A model generated the notes under the pieces. That model searched no databases. It was not told the DNA's origin and saw only the letters and a list, made by a program, of their open reading frames with translations. A DNA stretch of 64,000 nt, taken from positions 22,683,189 to 22,747,188 of the forward strand of contig CM060186.1 in assembly GCA_030549335.1 (NCBI GenBank), written 5' to 3'. This document shows positions 59,775-64,000 of the stretch, in pieces. The stretch's first letter is position 1; each line of letters starts with the position of its first letter. The DNA is from Pontederia crassipes. Taxonomy: Eukaryota > Streptophyta > Magnoliopsida > Commelinales > Pontederiaceae. Position numbers and translations under genes: made by a program.

Positions 59775-61285
59775 TTACATGTGAGGCACACCTGAAAAAA
59801 AATTATATAACTTTGGTACGCAAACTTCTTTGGGTCCTATTTTGTTAGTCAAGGTTCCTTTTGGAACCCATATCATTTCATGTATTTCATGTTGAAATTG
59901 TTTTCTAACTTTGCATTGATATGCATAATGACCATAAAGTCCACATGTAAAACATTTAAAATGTGATTTTCTATCATAGGAATGATTAAGTTTCCAATAA
60001 AAGTTTTTATGTCCAAAATGATTTCTAAGATTATTTTTCATTATATGAGAAATAGTCTTATCATTATTTTATGAATTTTTCAAAAAAATATTTTCCTATT
60101 TTACTTTTTTTAAAGAACACGCTAGTTTTACAATTTCACATGCATGTGTAATATTCAAAGCATCAATTTCATTTTTCAGATTTTTATTTTCCATAAAACA
60201 AGTATTCTTTTCTTCTTTTAATTTTTCAATCTCATGTATTAATTTTTCATTTTCTTCTTTAAGTGCAAAATACCTTTTTATAAGTGAGGAAAGTTTTTTA
60301 TTCACATCTAAAGAAAGGTTTTCTTCGGAAGAGCTTGATGAGTTAATATTTGAAATTGAAGGGCTAGAAATTACCTCATTGTGCCATTAAGCATATGTAT
60401 GCTTCATCACTAGAAGAGCTTCTTGTTTCACTTGACTCTTCATATTTTTTTATATTTTTTTCCCTTTTTGAGATGTCTTTTCTTTGTGGTGTTTCTATGA
60501 TGTTCTGGTTGACTTTCCATTCTTTTCTTTGGATTTTATCAACTTGAGATATTTGTCAAACTTTCTTGTGTAGCGTTCGAGTCTCTTTTCGTCCACTTCC
60601 TCTTCACTTGAGTCTTCTTCCTTTTCATTTGTTTTCAATGCTAATGTCTTCTTTTTGGAAGTATTTGATTCTTCTTGTTCCTGGATTCCAAAGTCATAGG
60701 TTAATAGTGAACCAATTAGATCATCGAAATTCAGCTTGTTTCTTCAATCACAGTCCTATGCCATTTGGAGGAGAGAGACCTAAGAAATTTTTTCACTTTT
60801 TGGGGGTTAGTTCTTGGCTCGTCCAAGGAGGCTAAGTTATTCACAATATCATTAAAATGAACAACCATATCAATAATAGATTTATTTTCAACCATTTTGA
60901 AAGAATAATATTGGTGATTTAAAATATTTAATCCAGATTCTTTAAATTTATCCGTTCCTTCATAAGTAGTAATAAGTTTCTTCCAAATCATAGTTGCACT
61001 CTCACAATTAGAAATCCGATTGAATTTCGTTAAATCCAAGGCACAATAGAAAATATTTTTAGACTTCTAGTCTAATTTTGAATTTTTTTTTTGTCTTTCG
61101 TCATGTTCTGAAGGCAATTTTTCATATAAGTAATAACATTTTTCAATAATATCCCACATGTTTATATCAATAGAAACTATGTATGCTTGAATCCTAATTT
61201 TTCAATAAGCAAAATTCGATGAGTTAAAAAGGAGAGGATGACTAATTGATTGTCCTTCGAAAAAACTAAATTTACTTGATGCCAT
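59775..61285 (-). pseudogene. gag of copia element 2
   Basis: The start codon at 61283-61285 sits in a good context (GCCATGGCA). Order: FFEGQSISHP, MWDIIEKCYY, FNRISNCESATMIWKKL (UBN2 domain, 60731-61069), an acidic linker with SSEEEVDEK (near 60600), a coiled coil (60096-60305), the CCHC knuckle CFTCGLYGHYAYQC near 59930, and a WVPKGTLTNKIGPKE tail (59820-59870). In-frame TGA at 61202-61204 and TAG at 61067-61069 replace expected tryptophans, and several frame changes follow. Sequence downstream that would hold pol is missing. Confidence 0.85.
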
Positions 61286-61364
61286 GGCTCTAAAGATGGT
61301 TAAATCTTTAAAACAAGATGATTAAGTCTTGAAACAAGATAATTAAAAATCAAGACAAGTTCAA

Positions 61365-61379
61365 CCCGCTTTGATACCA
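61365..61379 (-). other. Primer-binding site of copia element 2
   Basis: Inverted it reads TGGTATCAAAGCGGG, two bases from the LTR edge, matching the initiator Met tRNA type site with one change. Confidence 0.88.
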
Positions 61380-61381
61380 AT

Positions 61382-62577
61382 TGTTGGATTCCAAAGGCAC
61401 CAAGAGGGGGGGGGCATGAATTGATGTTTAAGTTGAAAATGTCAATTTCACAAAATACATCACGAAAATTTAAAATTGATTCGTTAAACCCTCTAAATCA
61501 ATGCAAATAAAACTAAATCACAATCATAATATAAGAGGGAGAGAGAGAATGCAAACACAATGTGCACTGGTGGTTGTTGACGAGGTTCATCCACACCTTC
61601 ACGTACGTCTCCGCTCCGACTTCTCGACCTCGGGACCGCTGGAGATTCCACTAAATTTTTCCTTAATTCCAAATGGGGCGAGGAAGAACGCCCTTTACAT
61701 TAATCACATTTTCTCCGCTTCGAGATGTAATGCACACCTCTCCTCCTAGGAAGCTTATGTAAGATATGGAACCTCTTTTACACAAGAGCTCTCTTAATTT
61801 TTCTGACAAATTGTTTCTCTCTTTTACAAAAACAAGCTCACAAGAATGGAAGAGAGAAAGAAGAGAAAATTAAAATGATAACTTCAAGAAAAGGGTCTTC
61901 TTTTAATAACTTGAAGTTTTTTTTTCAATGGTTGGATGGATGCATTTGATTCTGGCTTTGGCACTCCTTTTATAGGTTTGTATGTATGAAAATTTCGTCC
62001 AGAAAATTTTCCACATATTTCTTCTTGAAAAATAGTCATTATTGTTCATGTCAGCCATGGATTGGTCGACCGGTCTATATGACCATTGTGCTTATTTTCT
62101 CCCTGACCTAGAGCTGGTCGGTCGACCGGACTGTCGGTCGATCAATCGATTGATATAGTCTTAATATTTTGATTTACGTCCATTGAGTTGATCGGTCGGC
62201 CAATGCATCGACTGTTGAGTCTCATCATGAATTCAAGCAGCTCATGCATTGACCGGTCGATCGGTATCTCTGATCGGTCGACCGATGTTCATTGTGTCGA
62301 CCACAGGTTGACGGACCTGCACTATTTTGAGCATAATTTTTTTTACAGTCATTCAAATTAGATAATATTGAATTCTATTGATAGCTAAGTGGATTCTCTA
62401 CAATTTGATATTCATCATTCATCCAGAATATGATAAGACCATAGTCAATTATTTAATAAAATTTAGTGCATAAAGTTATCCCTTTTTCTTTAAACTTTTT
62501 CAGCATTTAACTTTAATCTTTCAAAGTTTATATCATCAAAATATAATTTTATATGACATTAAAATTTTACTCCAACA
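61382..62577 (-). repeat. 5' LTR of copia element 2
   Basis: Plus-strand text runs TGTTGGATTCC to ACTCCAACA, 1196 bp. The G run has only 9 bases here. A GGTCGACCGG-type palindrome cluster lies at 62055-62300. Confidence 0.88.
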
Positions 62578-63349
62578 CTCAACACATCACGTCAATCTGC
62601 GTGCACCAATTGTTAATCGATGTGACCCTACACTAAGACATCGCAGTGGTACAGGTAAGTGGCATCCAATCTTTCTTCTATAAATACTCACCTTGACATC
62701 TTGCCATACAAGTCAAAACAAAAGTTATCCCGCCCGCTGCCAATCTTCCTACTTTGCACCACTACTGATCATCAAAGCTGAGAGTGCATTAACATCCACG
62801 CACAGATCATCAAGCCATGTGAAGATCTCATACTTTGCACCTTTCTCTCACCAAGCTCTTCACCGAAATTTGTTACTGTCAAGCTGCCACCTTTGGGACC
62901 GTCGTACTGCAAGCCACCGCCTCTCTCCTTTGGTGTTTATCATCAACAGCCCTCGGCACCGCCCAATTTGGTGCTTGAAGCTCTTCTTCGACTCCATTGT
63001 GCCAGCCGAGAGCTACCTCTCTCTCACCAACAGGGCTGTCCTCCTACGGATGAGCCTCTTCGCCGCATTGAGCTGCCATATTTCTTCCTCTTTCTACACG
63101 GCGACAGTTTCACTTTTAAATCCATATGAGGCGATTTGCTAACATTTGGAGGGGGTGTCGAAAATGATGACATTCTGATGATCAACCTGCACCATAATCC
63201 TCACAGTTAGTTTCATACCCAAGAGATTATTACTAGACAAAGCCCACTTATCAGGCCTGTTTTGATCGAATATCGACTATTCGAGTGCATAACACTGATG
63301 CATGCATTTTATAACATTTAATTTAAGTCGCATTTAGGTTTATTATGCA
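62578..63349 (+). promoter_or_regulatory. Promoter-like stretch (CCAAT and TATA) with C/T-rich leader
   Basis: CATCCAATC at 62663-62671 and CTATAAATACTC at 62678-62689 form a plausible promoter, followed by C-rich, relatively GC-rich text with overlapping open frames (62693-63142, 149 codons; 62893-63129). I recognise no product. It could be the promoter and leader of an LTR or a real gene fragment. Confidence 0.35.
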
Positions 63350-64000
63350 TGCAAAATATAACATATAATTAGCCACGCATTTAATCACATTTCGATTCAT
63401 TTTCATATAGCATGCATCATTTTTTGTCCTTATTTTCTTTAATTTTATAAAAATGGATATCTACTCAAATTATATATTTTATTATAGAAAAAGTAAGAGA
63501 ATTGAGTCAGGAATCCACATAAACAAATAAAACTCAAATCGGAGTTAAAATAGAGCCATAAAGTGTAAATTAGTGAAGGTTGCCAAGGCTGAATTAAATA
63601 TAATGGATCGTTATATGACCTTAACAGTAGTAACAGTAGGGACGTGAACAGCCTGTTATGGCCTGTTAAAATGCTCAGTTGTAATCCTGCTATGATTTGG
63701 ACACTGTGAGGTCATTAAATCTATATTATGGGCCGTTACGAAGGCTATTTTCGAGATTTTTTTGACTTTTATTGGGAATTTCAAGTCCAAATCGAACCCA
63801 ACCTTTATTCTAAACCTTAGGAATGATTAAGAAATTTATTTACGCATATTTGAAGGAGTTTTGGATGATTTTAAAGACTTATCAAATTCTATTCCAAATT
63901 TAATTATTTTAATATGAAAAGACGTCGAATTAAATCAAAACTCTACTAGAACTCTTTGGACCTCTGGAGGCTATAAATAAAGGTCCTAGGAGATAAAAAA
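63350..64000 (+). mobile_element. Start of another LTR (G3), cut by the window end
   Basis: Begins TGCAAAATATAACATATAAT, like G1 and G2, then diverges. AACAGCCTGTTATGGCCTGT and GGGCCGTTACG-type motifs lie at 63645-63740, and a strong TATA box CTATAAATAAAG at 63971-63982. A related but different family; the rest lies outside the window. Confidence 0.55.

Larger units (their letters stand above)
57240..62577 (-). mobile_element. Sirevirus-like Ty1/copia element 2, gag only
   Basis: Direct LTRs at 57240-59082 and 61382-62577 enclose only 2.3 kb. Read on the minus strand: 5' LTR (right), PBS at 61365-61379, gag 61285-59775, then straight to a polypurine tract (59083-59100) and the 3' LTR. No integrase, RT or RNase H is present. 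The 5-bp flanks CGGTA and CTCAA do not match, so the target duplication is lost or an LTR exchange occurred. LTR ends and gag resemble copia element 1. Confidence 0.88.

Noticed and set aside
57240-62577. A 5-bp target duplication for copia element 2
   Set aside because: Flanks CGGTA and CTCAA do not match, so none is claimed.

Overview
The window is nuclear DNA of a flowering plant. It is AT-rich, dominated by nested transposable elements, and has one clear host gene, a four-exon bZIP transcription factor at 22227-23597 on the minus strand. The GC-rich first exon of that gene beside AT-rich surroundings makes a monocot my best guess, but the species cannot be read from this sequence. No rRNA, tRNA, CRISPR or prokaryotic feature was found.

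Layout. (1) 1-7738: an LTR-like block, cut off by the window start, with short palindromes and hairpin-bearing tandem units. A 5.7 kb hAT transposon (667-6385) sits inside it, with a perfect 8-bp target duplication and a broken transposase. (2) 7739-16044: decayed Ty3/gypsy pol (minus) with a perfect 93-bp tandem duplication, the 3' part of an L1-type LINE, a 0.5 kb non-autonomous hAT relative, and a foldback/MITE cluster. (3) 16045-18732: a relative of the first LTR block. (4) 18780-21865: a small GC-rich terminal-inverted-repeat element interrupted by a solo-LTR-like insertion (19027-21350). (5) 21866-25523: the bZIP gene and its flanks. (6) 25524-27870: an inverted relative of the 19-21 kb solo LTR, so the gene lies between two inverted LTRs. 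(7) 27871-32894: LTR-like remnants. (8) 32895-44474: a Sirevirus-like Ty1/copia element with LTRs, PBS, PPT and a perfect CCTAG target duplication. It holds broken gag, pol and an env-like ORF, and it contains a gypsy LTR that contains a MULE that contains a LINE fragment. (9) 44824-48568: gypsy LTR, PBS and Athila/Tat-like gag, interrupted by (10) an 8.3 kb CACTA element (48569-56895). The CACTA holds a transposase remnant, fragments of two host genes (non-specific phospholipase C and a kinesin-7 motor) and RTE-type LINE copies. (11) 57240-62577: a second Sirevirus-like element, minus strand, with gag only. (12) 62578-64000: a promoter-like stretch and the start of another LTR.

Two themes recur. 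Several unrelated LTR families each carry a cluster of their own short palindromic or GC-rich motif. The retroelement gag genes are broken repeatedly at tryptophan codons by G-to-A type changes. Element borders were found by eye from terminal motifs and target duplications; all homology statements are from reading translations, not from searches.
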